The translations under genes and the position numbers were made by a program. Positions 1-5,385 of a stretch of DNA of 7,178 nt are shown here, piece by piece. The DNA comes from Spirochaetaceae bacterium (GTDB lineage Bacteria; Spirochaetota; Spirochaetia; Treponematales; Breznakiellaceae). The stretch's first letter is position 1, and each line of letters opens with the position of its first letter. The stretch lies in contig JAITGR010000088.1 of NCBI GenBank assembly GCA_031280455.1, positions 1-7,178 of the forward strand. Reading direction: 5' to 3'. Below the pieces are notes generated by a model. It searched no databases. It was not told the DNA's origin and worked only from the letters and a program-made list of their open reading frames with translations.

Positions 1-288
1 TCGAAGGTGTTTACCTCGATAGTGCTGCCGCTGGTGCGTCCGGCGTTTTTAACGAGTATGTCGTACACGTTTGTCCGTTCAATGACGGCGGTCAGCGCGG
101 TTGTATTTTTGATTTCGCCTAAATGGTACCACATTACCATGCAGATTTTTAATTTTTCCGAAAGCCTTCGCTTTGGGTACGCGAGTGTGCTGGCCAGCAC
201 GCTGATAGTCATTGTTCTGGCGGCGTTCGCGCTTATGCACCTGGCCGTCCGCGACAAAGGGCTTACCCAAAAAACAGTGAGCCGCTGA
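1..288 (+). CDS. Iron(III)/AfuB-type ABC transporter permease, C-terminal fragment
   Basis: The reading frame is open from the left edge and ends at TGA 286-288, leaving 95 residues of the C-terminus. The first residues hold I-V-L-P-L-V-R-P-A-F (residues 7-16), the I-x-LP end of the cytoplasmic EAA loop with which ABC permeases contact their ATPase. F-V-R-S-M-T-A-V-S-A-V follows (residues 24-34), which is typical of Fe(III)/AfuB/FbpB permeases. Two hydrophobic stretches, about residues 19-40 and 58-82, are membrane helices, and the protein ends in a short basic tail. The family imports ferric iron, or in AfuB sugar phosphates, across the inner membrane with a periplasmic binding protein. Full members are often about 500-700 residues, so most of this gene is missing. 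A GTG at position 7 is an internal valine, not a start. The family call is confident; the substrate is not known. Confidence 0.8.
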   Translation, partial: SKVFTSIVLPLVRPAFLTSMSYTFVRSMTAVSAVVFLISPKWYHITMQIFNFSESLRFGYASVLASTLIVIVLAAFALMHLAVRDKGLTQKTVSR

Positions 289-349
289 TCCGAACAAAGC
301 AGGCAGGGCGCGGCTTGCGGGAACACGGGACTTATGGCACTATTGATAT

Positions 350-1093
350 ATGGGGGCGATTGTATCGGTACGCGGGCTTTCGGCGGTGTACCCGGGGTCG
401 GGTGAGGCGTCTGTTCTTAACGCGCTTGACTTTAGCATAGAACAGGGTGAACGTGTCGCCCTCATCGGCGCGAACGGGGCGGGGAAATCGACGTTGCTGC
501 TCACGCTTGCCGGTGTTCTTCCGGCGTTTTCGGGTGAGATCGTGGTTAACGGCCGCCGTGTGGACAAGGCGAATCTTGCCGCGCTCAGGCGTGATGCCGC
601 GCTTGTGTTCCAAAATCCTGACGACCAGCTTTTTATGAGTACGCTTTGGGAGGATGTTCTTTTTGGGCCGATTAACTATCTGGCGCGGGAATGTCGTTCC
701 CGTGCCGAACTTGCTGCCCGCAGACCCGGTATTGAACAAGAAGCGCGGGCGTTGCTCGAGGCGCTGGGGATTGCGCACCTAAAGGATAAAATGCCGCACA
801 AGTTATCGGGGGGTGAAAAACGGCGCGCAGCGCTGGCGGCGGTTCTTATTATGAAGCCGGCGTTGCTGCTGCTCGATGAGCCGTCGGCGTTTCTCGACCC
901 GCGTGCCCGCCGCGCTCTTGTGGCGCTGCTTGCTGGTCTTCCGCAAACGCAGTTGGTCGCCACGCACGATCTTGACATGGCGCAGGCGCTGTGTCCGCGC
1001 ACGATGCTGCTATCAGGCGGTTGTCTTCTTGCAAGCGCTCCCACAAGTGAAATTCTCGCCAATGGCCCGCTTCTGGAGGCGGCGGGTCTGTAG
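350..1093 (+). CDS. ABC transporter ATP-binding protein, CbiO/EcfA-like (cobalt/nickel or ECF type)
   Basis: This is a complete 247-residue nucleotide-binding subunit that would power a membrane importer from the cytoplasmic face. Visible motifs are Walker A GANGAGKST (40-48), the Q-loop V-F-Q-N-P-D-D-Q-L-F (86-95), signature LSGGE (152-156), Walker B LLLLDEP (172-178), D-loop S-A-F-L-D (179-183) and switch His206. The Q-loop sequence, the following W-E-D-V-L-F-G-P and the C-terminal S-E-I-L-A-N-G-P-L-L-E-A-A-G-L resemble CbiO/NikO/EcfA ATPases. It does not look like FbpC/AfuC, which is longer and has a TOBE domain. An in-frame stop at 344-346 precedes ATG 350. No good ribosome site is visible, but the ATG keeps the first beta strand and Tyr14. 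The segment after F-G-P (about 108-140) seems roughly a dozen residues longer than usual. It lies 61 bp after a permease of a different transporter class, and no CbiQ/CbiM partner is in the window, so the substrate is open. Cobalt or nickel is an inference. Confidence 0.85.
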   Translation: MGAIVSVRGLSAVYPGSGEASVLNALDFSIEQGERVALIGANGAGKSTLLLTLAGVLPAFSGEIVVNGRRVDKANLAALRRDAALVFQNPDDQLFMSTLWEDVLFGPINYLARECRSRAELAARRPGIEQEARALLEALGIAHLKDKMPHKLSGGEKRRAALAAVLIMKPALLLLDEPSAFLDPRARRALVALLAGLPQTQLVATHDLDMAQALCPRTMLLSGGCLLASAPTSEILANGPLLEAAGL

Positions 1094-1124
1094 GCGCCCC
1101 GTCCGCCGGAAGCGGGAGGGGCGC
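1094..1124 (+). terminator. Strong hairpin right after the ATPase stop codon
   Basis: The arm GCGCCCC (1094-1100) pairs with GGGGCGC (1118-1124). Inside it TCCGC (1102-1106) pairs with GCGGG (1112-1116) around a CGGAA loop, with one G/A mismatch between the two stems. The hairpin begins on the base after the TAG stop. No T-run follows on the plus strand, so it may be a weak or Rho-assisted terminator, or a 3' end stabiliser, rather than a classic intrinsic terminator. Confidence 0.5.
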
Positions 1125-1128
1125 AGCC

Positions 1129-1157
1129 TTGACGTTATGGGCGGCGGGGCGTACCAT
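1129..1157 (+). promoter_or_regulatory. Possible sigma-70-type promoter for the RidA-family gene
   Basis: TTGACG (1129-1134, five of six bases of the -35 consensus) and TACCAT (1152-1157, four of six of the -10 consensus) are 17 bp apart. They lie between the hairpin ending the ATPase gene and the ribosome site of the next gene. Transcription would start near 1164, giving a leader of about 20 nt. This is a pattern match only. Confidence 0.45.
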
Positions 1158-1186
1158 TAGGCGTAGTTTTTGAAAGGAGTATTGGT

Positions 1187-1645
1187 ATGGATGTTTATGA
1201 GACGTTGAAAAAATTGGGTATTGTGCTGCCCGAACCGCCGCCTAAGAGTGGGTTATATTTGCCGGTTAATGAGTTTGGCGGGTCTTTTTTGTATACTTCC
1301 GGTGTTGGGCCGGTTAAGGATGGCAAGGTGGCGTACGCGGGTAAGGCTGGGGAGGTTTCTCTTGAACATGCTCAGGCGGCGGCGCGGCTGTGTATTTTAA
1401 ATATTTTAAGTATTGTTGACAAAAAAACGGGCGACTTGAACGCGATAAAGCGTGTTGTCAAAATGCTCGGGTTTGTCGCGTCCACCAGCGATTTTACGAA
1501 GCAGCCGCTGGTGATGAATGCGGCGAGTGAGCTTTTGGGTGAGGTTTTTGGCGAAAATGGCCGTCATGCGCGGAGCGCTATTGGTGTTAATGTTCTGCCG
1601 GAAGATTTTACGGTCGAAATCGAGTTGATTTTTGAGTTGAAGTAA
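1187..1645 (+). CDS. RidA/YjgF/UK114-family protein (enamine/imine deaminase-like)
   Basis: This is a complete 152-residue protein with a clear ribosome site, GAAAGGAG at 1172-1179, 7 bases before ATG. It has the features of the longer YjgF/UK114 subfamily: an N-terminal extension with a P-E-P-P-P-K turn, then L-Y-T-S-G-V-G-P (35-42), G-D-L-N-A-I-K-R-V-V-K (82-92), Q-P-L-V-M-N-A-A-S (106-114) and G-R-H-A-R-S-A-I-G-V (125-134). Arg129 and Glu144 are 15 residues apart, as are the ligand-binding Arg105 and Glu120 of E. coli RidA. Archetypal RidA hydrolyses reactive 2-aminoacrylate-type enamines released by PLP enzymes; members of this longer subfamily are mostly uncharacterised, so activity is inferred. 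Cytosolic trimers are the family norm. The gene probably has its own promoter. Its codons end mostly in T or G, as in the upstream ATPase gene but unlike the minus-strand genes. No functional link to the CODH/ACS genes is evident. Confidence 0.88.
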   Translation: MDVYETLKKLGIVLPEPPPKSGLYLPVNEFGGSFLYTSGVGPVKDGKVAYAGKAGEVSLEHAQAAARLCILNILSIVDKKTGDLNAIKRVVKMLGFVASTSDFTKQPLVMNAASELLGEVFGENGRHARSAIGVNVLPEDFTVEIELIFELK

Positions 1646-1647
1646 AA

Positions 1648-1672
1648 GCCCAAAACGCGCAGTGTTTTGGGC
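1648..1672. terminator. Perfect 9-bp hairpin after the RidA-family gene
   Basis: GCCCAAAAC (1648-1656) pairs perfectly with GTTTTGGGC (1664-1672) across a 7-base loop, starting two bases after the TAA stop. Read on the plus strand it has no T-tract. On the minus strand the stem is followed by TTTT, so it fits an intrinsic terminator better for leftward transcripts. It could act in both directions. Confidence 0.55.
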
Positions 1673-1700
1673 AGGTGTCCAAGTGTGGGGATAGGAGTGA

Positions 1701-1730
1701 AATGCGGACGGTGTAATCGCCGTCCGCATT
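1701..1730. repeat. Perfect 11-bp inverted repeat, terminator-like
   Basis: AATGCGGACGG (1701-1711) is the exact reverse complement of CCGTCCGCATT (1720-1730), with an 8-base loop. Only ATT then ATAG follows on the plus strand, so the U-tract is poor. It is either a second terminator for the rightward transcript or a part of the palindromic element in this region. Confidence 0.5.
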
Positions 1731-1814
1731 ATAGCGGATAGCCTGGTCTGCCGTAGGCAGATGCGCCCAAAAATCCAAAATTTGCCGGAATTTCCCGAAT
1801 TTTGACAAGTGAGT

Positions 1815-1842
1815 CTGTCCCAAAATTGCAATTTTGGGACAG
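1815..1842. repeat. Perfect 28-bp palindrome
   Basis: The half-site CTGTCCCAAAATTG (1815-1828) is followed directly by its exact reverse complement (1829-1842). With no spacer it is two-fold symmetric around the central GC, so it could be a protein-binding operator or cleavage site, or could fold as a cruciform or RNA hairpin. CCCAAAA also appears in the hairpin at 1648-1672. No target gene promoter is next to it. Confidence 0.6.
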
Positions 1843-1858
1843 CAACCTTGATTTTGAG

Positions 1859-1888
1859 TGGAGAAACGGCTGTTAAGACGTTTCTCCA
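1859..1888. repeat. Perfect 10-bp inverted repeat
   Basis: TGGAGAAACG (1859-1868) pairs exactly with CGTTTCTCCA (1879-1888) around a 10-base loop. No T-run follows on either strand. It is part of the hairpin array between the two convergent genes. Confidence 0.5.
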
Positions 1889-1909
1889 AGAGCCTGGGGC
1901 GGTAAATCA

Positions 1910-1997
1910 GGGGTATTCCCGCCGCGGCCCGCCTAGGCACAAGCGCCGGCGGGTTATTCGCCGTGGGGTTTAATACCCCGCCCCTTGGGGCGGGGTA
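1910..1997 (-). terminator. GC-rich hairpin just past the binding-protein stop, with competing pairings
   Basis: TACCCCGCCCC (1974-1984) and GGGGCGGGGTA (1987-1997) form a perfect inverted repeat starting 2 bases after the minus-strand stop; the real loop must open to at least four bases. Read leftward it is followed only by TTAAA, so the U-tract is weak. The same ACCCC (1975-1979) can instead pair with GGGGT at 1965-1969. The longer AATACCCC (1972-1979) can pair with GGGGTATT at 1910-1917, next to a CCCGCCG/CGGCGGG stem (1918-1924 with 1947-1953). It is a likely 3' end structure or terminator of the binding-protein transcript. Confidence 0.5.
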
Positions 1998-1999
1998 GT

Positions 2000-3004
2000 T
2001 CATTTGCGTAAATTGCCGATTTCGGCGTTCCACTTGTCCAAAAGGCGTTTTTTGTTCGCCGCGTCGCCGTCCCACACCATGTCCTGGTTTATGGTTTTGA
2101 TTTGTTTAATAGAAAGCGCAAGCGGATGTTTTTCCGCGCCGTTTGTAACCAGTACAACGTACCATTTGGTAAATATTTTCTGCGCGTCAGGCGATGACAA
2201 AACCCAGTCGTACAGCTTGCGCGCGTTTACCGGGTCTTTGCCCCCTTTAACAATAGACATAGACGCAAGCTCGTAGCCGGTACCCTCACGCGGCGCGTCA
2301 ATCTGAACACGCGCGCCTTCCGCCTTTAACTTTACCTGGTCGTGCGCGTACCCTATGGCAATAGGAATTTCGCCAATCGCCACGCTTTTACCCGGCGCGG
2401 AACCAGACTGCGTGTACTGGTCTATGTTCGCGTCCAGCTTTTTAAGATAGTCAAAGGCTTTGGCCTCGTCGCCGTTGTACAGCGTGCGCTGTGTTGTAAT
2501 AACGTTGTACGCCGTGCCGGAACTGTTGGGGTTTGCCATCCGAATCTGCCCCTTGTACTCCGGCTTTAACAGGTCGGCCCAGCTTTTGGGGGGCGAGAGC
2601 TTGAGTTCCCGCGCCCTGTCCAGGTTGGTAACAAAAGTCAGCGGCCCCACATACAAGCCCACCCAGTAATTTTCCTTGTCCTTAAACTCATCCGGCGTTT
2701 TGGCGGCGGCGCGGGAACGGTACGCTTCGGTAAGCCCCTTCGACTTGGCCGTAATGTGGTCAAGCCCGACGCCGCCCACCCAGATAGATGCCTGCGGGTT
2801 CGCTTTTTCCGCCTCCATGCGGGCGACCGCCTCGCCGCCGGAAAGCCGGACAAAGTTTACGGTAACGCCGCTTTCTTTCTGAAACCGCTCAAACAGTTCT
2901 TTTGCAAGCGGCTCCTCCAGCGTTGTGTACACCGAAACGCTGTTTTGCGCATACACGGCGGCGCACAACAGCACACCCGCCGCTGCCAGTAACATTCTTT
3001 TCAT
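2000..3004 (-). CDS. Periplasmic ABC solute-binding protein, Fe(III)/AfuA-type
   Basis: This is a complete 334-residue exported protein. The N-terminus is a signal peptide: M-K-R, a hydrophobic core, then A-V-Y-A before Gln20, a good signal peptidase I site. Cys14 follows L-L and is a poor lipobox. The start is fixed by AAGGAGG (bases 3011-3017) 6 bases before ATG. The mature protein opens with V-S-V-Y-T-T-L-E-E and has A-S-I-W-V-G (72-77), S-S-G-T-A-Y-N (161-167), S-G-S-A-P-G-K-S-V-A-I-G-E (200-212), a His-Asp pair (221-222) and R-E-G-T-G-Y-E (239-245). This matches the family that includes FbpA, FutA and AfuA. It lacks the tandem Tyr-Tyr iron ligands of classic FbpA. The S-G-S-A-P...H-D...E-G-T-G-Y-E pattern resembles AfuA, which binds sugar phosphates, so the ligand may not be iron. 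A similar-class permease sits at 1-288 on the other strand. The gene lies 71 bp after acsB, beyond a terminator. Confidence 0.88.
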   Translation of the reverse strand: MKRMLLAAAGVLLCAAVYAQNSVSVYTTLEEPLAKELFERFQKESGVTVNFVRLSGGEAVARMEAEKANPQASIWVGGVGLDHITAKSKGLTEAYRSRAAAKTPDEFKDKENYWVGLYVGPLTFVTNLDRARELKLSPPKSWADLLKPEYKGQIRMANPNSSGTAYNVITTQRTLYNGDEAKAFDYLKKLDANIDQYTQSGSAPGKSVAIGEIPIAIGYAHDQVKLKAEGARVQIDAPREGTGYELASMSIVKGGKDPVNARKLYDWVLSSPDAQKIFTKWYVVLVTNGAEKHPLALSIKQIKTINQDMVWDGDAANKKRLLDKWNAEIGNLRK

Positions 3005-3032
3005 TCGTATCCTCCTTATATGTAATCACACA

Positions 3033-3067
3033 AAACCGCTGATTAAATCACCTCTAATCAGCGGTTT
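3033..3067 (-). terminator. Rho-independent terminator after acsB
   Basis: AAACCGCTGATTA (3033-3045) pairs perfectly over 13 bp with TAATCAGCGGTTT (3055-3067), with a 9-base loop. On the minus strand the GC-containing stem ends in TTTTG, a short U-tract. It begins 8 bases after the acsB stop and ends about 28 bases before the binding-protein start, so it probably ends or attenuates the CODH/ACS transcript. Confidence 0.8.
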
Positions 3068-3075
3068 CCGGCCTT

Positions 3076-5292
3076 TTACAGGGCTGCCAAAAGCTCGTCC
3101 CAGGACTGCAGGCCGTATTTTTCAGGATTTTGGGTCGGATGCCCCTTCCCCTGCAAAAATTCGACCAGCTTGTCGGTTTCTTCTTCGCAGATTGTCTCAT
3201 CGGCAATCATGTCGGTATAGTTGTCAATGCCGTAAAGCTCTTTCGCCGTGGCGTTCAGCTTTGCGCCGACAAATTCTTTCAGCGATTTGGGCATCCAGAC
3301 GATACGCGCCGGGCCGCCTTCCGCCTTCATGAATTTCTTGGACGAAATAAACTGTTTGCCGTGCCCCATGAACATCGGGTTCTGCACGCCGCCGCCGGTA
3401 TTGGCCGCCAGTTCGGAGAAAGACATGCCAACCGGCGTTTTGCCAACGTGTTCGCGGTTGACAATAACCACGCCGTTGGAGCCGTATTCAAGGCCGCAGA
3501 TGCATTCAAAACAACCGCAGGAAGTCATCGGGTCTTTCAGAATGGAATACAACGTTACCTGCTGCAAAGCGCCGTGCGAGTCGCGCTGAACAACCTCGTT
3601 GACATCCTCCCAAATGCCCAGCCGCTCGTCAACAACGCGCAGTTTGGTAACCTGCTGGCAGGGCCCCTGGGGGTCGAGCTCGTTGGTCGCCTTCGCGTCC
3701 AGCCACGAAACCGCGCCGCACAGGCCGAGGCGTTCCGGCGTAACAATGCAAACGTGCTGCGGGCTAAAGCTCTGGCAAAGAATGCAGTTGTAGAACACGT
3801 CCACGCTCTCGTCGGTAAGGCTTTTAAGTCGTTCGTCGCGTTTAACGTAAACCTCGTTGACTTCTTTCTTGAGCGCTTCCAGTTTTGCGTACTCCGGCGT
3901 GCCGGGGAAGCCCAGGTACACTTTTACCTGGCATTTATCAACGACCGCCTCGTACTCGCTTTTGATTTTCGCGTACAAAATTTCGCCAAAATGCTTTGCC
4001 CTAAAACCGGCGGCGTAGGCTGTTTTGCTTAGGCGGATGCGGATAAGGTCACGCTGGCCGGTGTGCATGCAGCCTTCCGCCTGGTTGATAAAGGCGTGAA
4101 TTTTGCGCTCGAACACCGGCTCAAAGTCGCTCTGCATTTTTTTGCCGGAAACTTCGACAATGTAGGACATGGCGATTTTACCGCCTTCCTCCACTTTGTC
4201 AAGGTCGGGGCCGAACACTTCGATTTTGTGGTCTTCGACCGCGGTGTCGGGCAGCGTTTTGACCCACTCAAAACAGGGCATGCGGGAACCGTCGATGTCG
4301 CACTGCATGTCGTTGCGGCGGATAATTTCGCCTTCAAACGCGGTGGAGAACGCGACAGGGATGTCAACCTTGGTAATTTTCAGCTTGATGTCGCGCGCTT
4401 CCAGCGAGGTTTCGATAAACTGCTTGCTGTCCTCCTGAATGATGAGGCTCTTGGGCACCGGCCACATGTCTTTTTTGTCGTTGGTGATGACGGGAAAGCC
4501 GCAGGCGATAGCGCCGCCGCCGGCAGCCACGATAATGTCCGGCACCGGAGCAAAGGCGTTGACAAACGCGCGGACGCGGTGGAAGGTGTATTCGTCCAGC
4601 GCCGTGCGGTCGCCGGGCTGCACCGCGCCGAAAATCATCGCCGCGCGGTTTACCAGCGAAAGTATGTGGGCGGCGTGCCAGATTTCAGGCCCGACGGGTA
4701 CAACGCGCACCGAAAAGTTCATGTTGACGTTCATCCGGCGCGCCTGGTCGATAATGCCGCCGATGAGGAACACGAAAATGGCGCGGGACTGATAGCCTTT
4801 TATCAGTTCGACCGCCTCCTCGTCGCTGGGCGCCGGGCCGATAATGACGACAAAGCCGGGAATGTCGTTGGTTACCAGCGGAACGCCAAGCTCGCGCACC
4901 TCCGCGTCCGTCATGTGCCCCCAGAACGGCCGCACGGCATCGTTTTTGGGGTTGTACGGGTCGGCGCCTTTTGCGCGCGCGTACACGCAGGCCTCGATTG
5001 TTTCGGCGGCAAGCACTGTGCCAAAGCCCGAAATAAACACATCGCCCAGCCGCTGTCCGCGCGGCTTCCAGTTCGCCTTTACTTCCTCAAACCCTTCGGC
5101 AAGTTCGCCCAGCGTTTTAATTTTCCTGCCCGTGTACGCAAGGTAGCTGGCAAGGTCGAACGCGGTATTCTGAATGTTTACCGGCGCGTCTTTGCCAAGC
5201 TCTTTCAGCGCCGCCGCGAGGTCTTTTTCCGCTTTGGCAAACATCTCGTCTGAACCGTCAAAAACTCTGTTAAAAAGCAACTTCATTCCCAT
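3076..5292 (-). CDS. acsB: CO dehydrogenase/acetyl-CoA synthase, acetyl-CoA synthase subunit
   Basis: This is a full-length 738-residue protein; the Moorella thermoacetica enzyme is about 729. It makes acetyl-CoA from CO, a methyl group delivered by the corrinoid protein, and CoA, the last step of the Wood-Ljungdahl pathway. The A-cluster ligands are all visible: C-x2-C-x8-C-x9-C at Cys503, 506, 515 and 525, plus C-G-C at Cys592-594. The spacing equals Moorella Cys506/509/518/528 and 595/597 with an offset of three. Phe509 matches the residue near the proximal nickel. The N-terminal region (about 1-310) corresponds to the helical domain that contacts CODH and carries the CO tunnel, so this is the bacterial form, not the short archaeal CdhC. 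The C-terminal G-G-x-A-R-I-V-W-M-P-K-S-L-K (659-672) is typical. An additional C-I-C (597-599) directly follows the C-G-C-F-E motif. GGAG lies 7 bases before the first ATG, favouring it over the ATG two codons on. It follows cooC and precedes a terminator. Confidence 0.98.
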   Translation of the reverse strand: MGMKLLFNRVFDGSDEMFAKAEKDLAAALKELGKDAPVNIQNTAFDLASYLAYTGRKIKTLGELAEGFEEVKANWKPRGQRLGDVFISGFGTVLAAETIEACVYARAKGADPYNPKNDAVRPFWGHMTDAEVRELGVPLVTNDIPGFVVIIGPAPSDEEAVELIKGYQSRAIFVFLIGGIIDQARRMNVNMNFSVRVVPVGPEIWHAAHILSLVNRAAMIFGAVQPGDRTALDEYTFHRVRAFVNAFAPVPDIIVAAGGGAIACGFPVITNDKKDMWPVPKSLIIQEDSKQFIETSLEARDIKLKITKVDIPVAFSTAFEGEIIRRNDMQCDIDGSRMPCFEWVKTLPDTAVEDHKIEVFGPDLDKVEEGGKIAMSYIVEVSGKKMQSDFEPVFERKIHAFINQAEGCMHTGQRDLIRIRLSKTAYAAGFRAKHFGEILYAKIKSEYEAVVDKCQVKVYLGFPGTPEYAKLEALKKEVNEVYVKRDERLKSLTDESVDVFYNCILCQSFSPQHVCIVTPERLGLCGAVSWLDAKATNELDPQGPCQQVTKLRVVDERLGIWEDVNEVVQRDSHGALQQVTLYSILKDPMTSCGCFECICGLEYGSNGVVIVNREHVGKTPVGMSFSELAANTGGGVQNPMFMGHGKQFISSKKFMKAEGGPARIVWMPKSLKEFVGAKLNATAKELYGIDNYTDMIADETICEEETDKLVEFLQGKGHPTQNPEKYGLQSWDELLAAL

Positions 5293-5385
5293 AATTTTAC
5301 TCCATTTTTTGTGTGTAGTGGCAAACCGGCTTCAGCCGGCCAGCCGGTAACCGCTTTACGCGATTACTTAAAGAAGAACCGCCCG
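5293..5385 (-). promoter_or_regulatory. cooC-acsB intergenic leader with repeated GCCGG hairpins
   Basis: This 93-bp gap holds CCGGC-TTCA-GCCGG (5326-5339) and further CCGGC/GCCGG copies at about 5335-5346 that can pair alternatively. On the minus strand the last stem is followed only by TTTG, so it is not a clear terminator. A second imperfect stem (5380-5390 with 5395-5405, one mismatch) spans the cooC stop. The acsB ribosome site GGAG is at 5300-5303. The folds may set the acsB level relative to cooC or mark an RNA processing site. This is inferred from pairing alone. Confidence 0.35.

Larger units (their letters stand above)
1740..1897. repeat. Candidate palindromic repeat element bounded by 7-bp direct repeats
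   Basis: AGCCTGG occurs at 1740-1746 and again at 1891-1897, bounding a block of about 150 bp. Inside lie a 6-bp hairpin (1747-1761), an AT-rich inverted repeat (1776-1804), a perfect 28-bp palindrome (1815-1842) and a 10-bp hairpin (1859-1888). The block would fit a small non-coding repeat such as a REP/MITE-type sequence. Seven matching bases can arise by chance, and the ends of the block are not inverted repeats of each other, so the boundaries are tentative. Confidence 0.3.
1646..1999. other. Gene-free, hairpin-dense region between convergent genes
   Basis: These 354 bases separate the stop codons of the RidA-family gene and the binding-protein gene. I see no convincing coding sequence. 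The stretch contains a series of inverted repeats: 1648-1672, 1701-1730, 1747-1761 (TCTGCC-GTA-GGCAGA), 1776-1804 (CAAAATT with AATTTTG), 1815-1842, 1859-1888, 1918-1953 and 1974-1997. Some may terminate the two converging transcripts. The number is far more than two terminators need, so a repetitive palindromic element, a MITE-like remnant or a structured RNA is possible. There is no transposase and no recognisable RNA family. Confidence 0.75.

Noticed and set aside
7..288. The permease fragment as a complete small membrane protein starting at GTG 7
   Set aside because: The frame is open to the window edge, and the sequence from residue 7 is the tail of an EAA loop, so it is the end of a larger permease.
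332..778. A 148-codon minus-strand open frame opposite the ATPase gene
   Set aside because: It mirrors a gene whose ABC motifs are all in the plus-strand frame; its translation is Arg/Lys-rich without pattern.
1646..1999. CRISPR array, tRNA or dif-like recombination site in the hairpin region
   Set aside because: The repeats are unlike each other and not regularly spaced, no cloverleaf with a T-arm motif is seen, and no match to the XerCD consensus is apparent.
1608..2075. A 155-codon minus-strand open frame covering the hairpin-rich gap
   Set aside because: It overlaps the 3' ends of two real genes, runs through palindromes, shows no domain-like composition and has no convincing ribosome site. 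It is best read as non-coding.
4063..5253. A 396-codon plus-strand open frame antisense to acsB, and another of 300 codons at 3130-4032
   Set aside because: Both lie wholly opposite a strongly conserved gene, have His/Arg/Phe-rich translations with no recognisable motif, and are the expected mirror frame of a GC-biased gene.
5305..5325. T-rich run upstream of acsB as a terminator of the cooC transcript
   Set aside because: The T-run is on the plus strand and reads as A-rich in the direction of transcription, and the nearby GCCGG stem lacks a U-tract on the minus strand.
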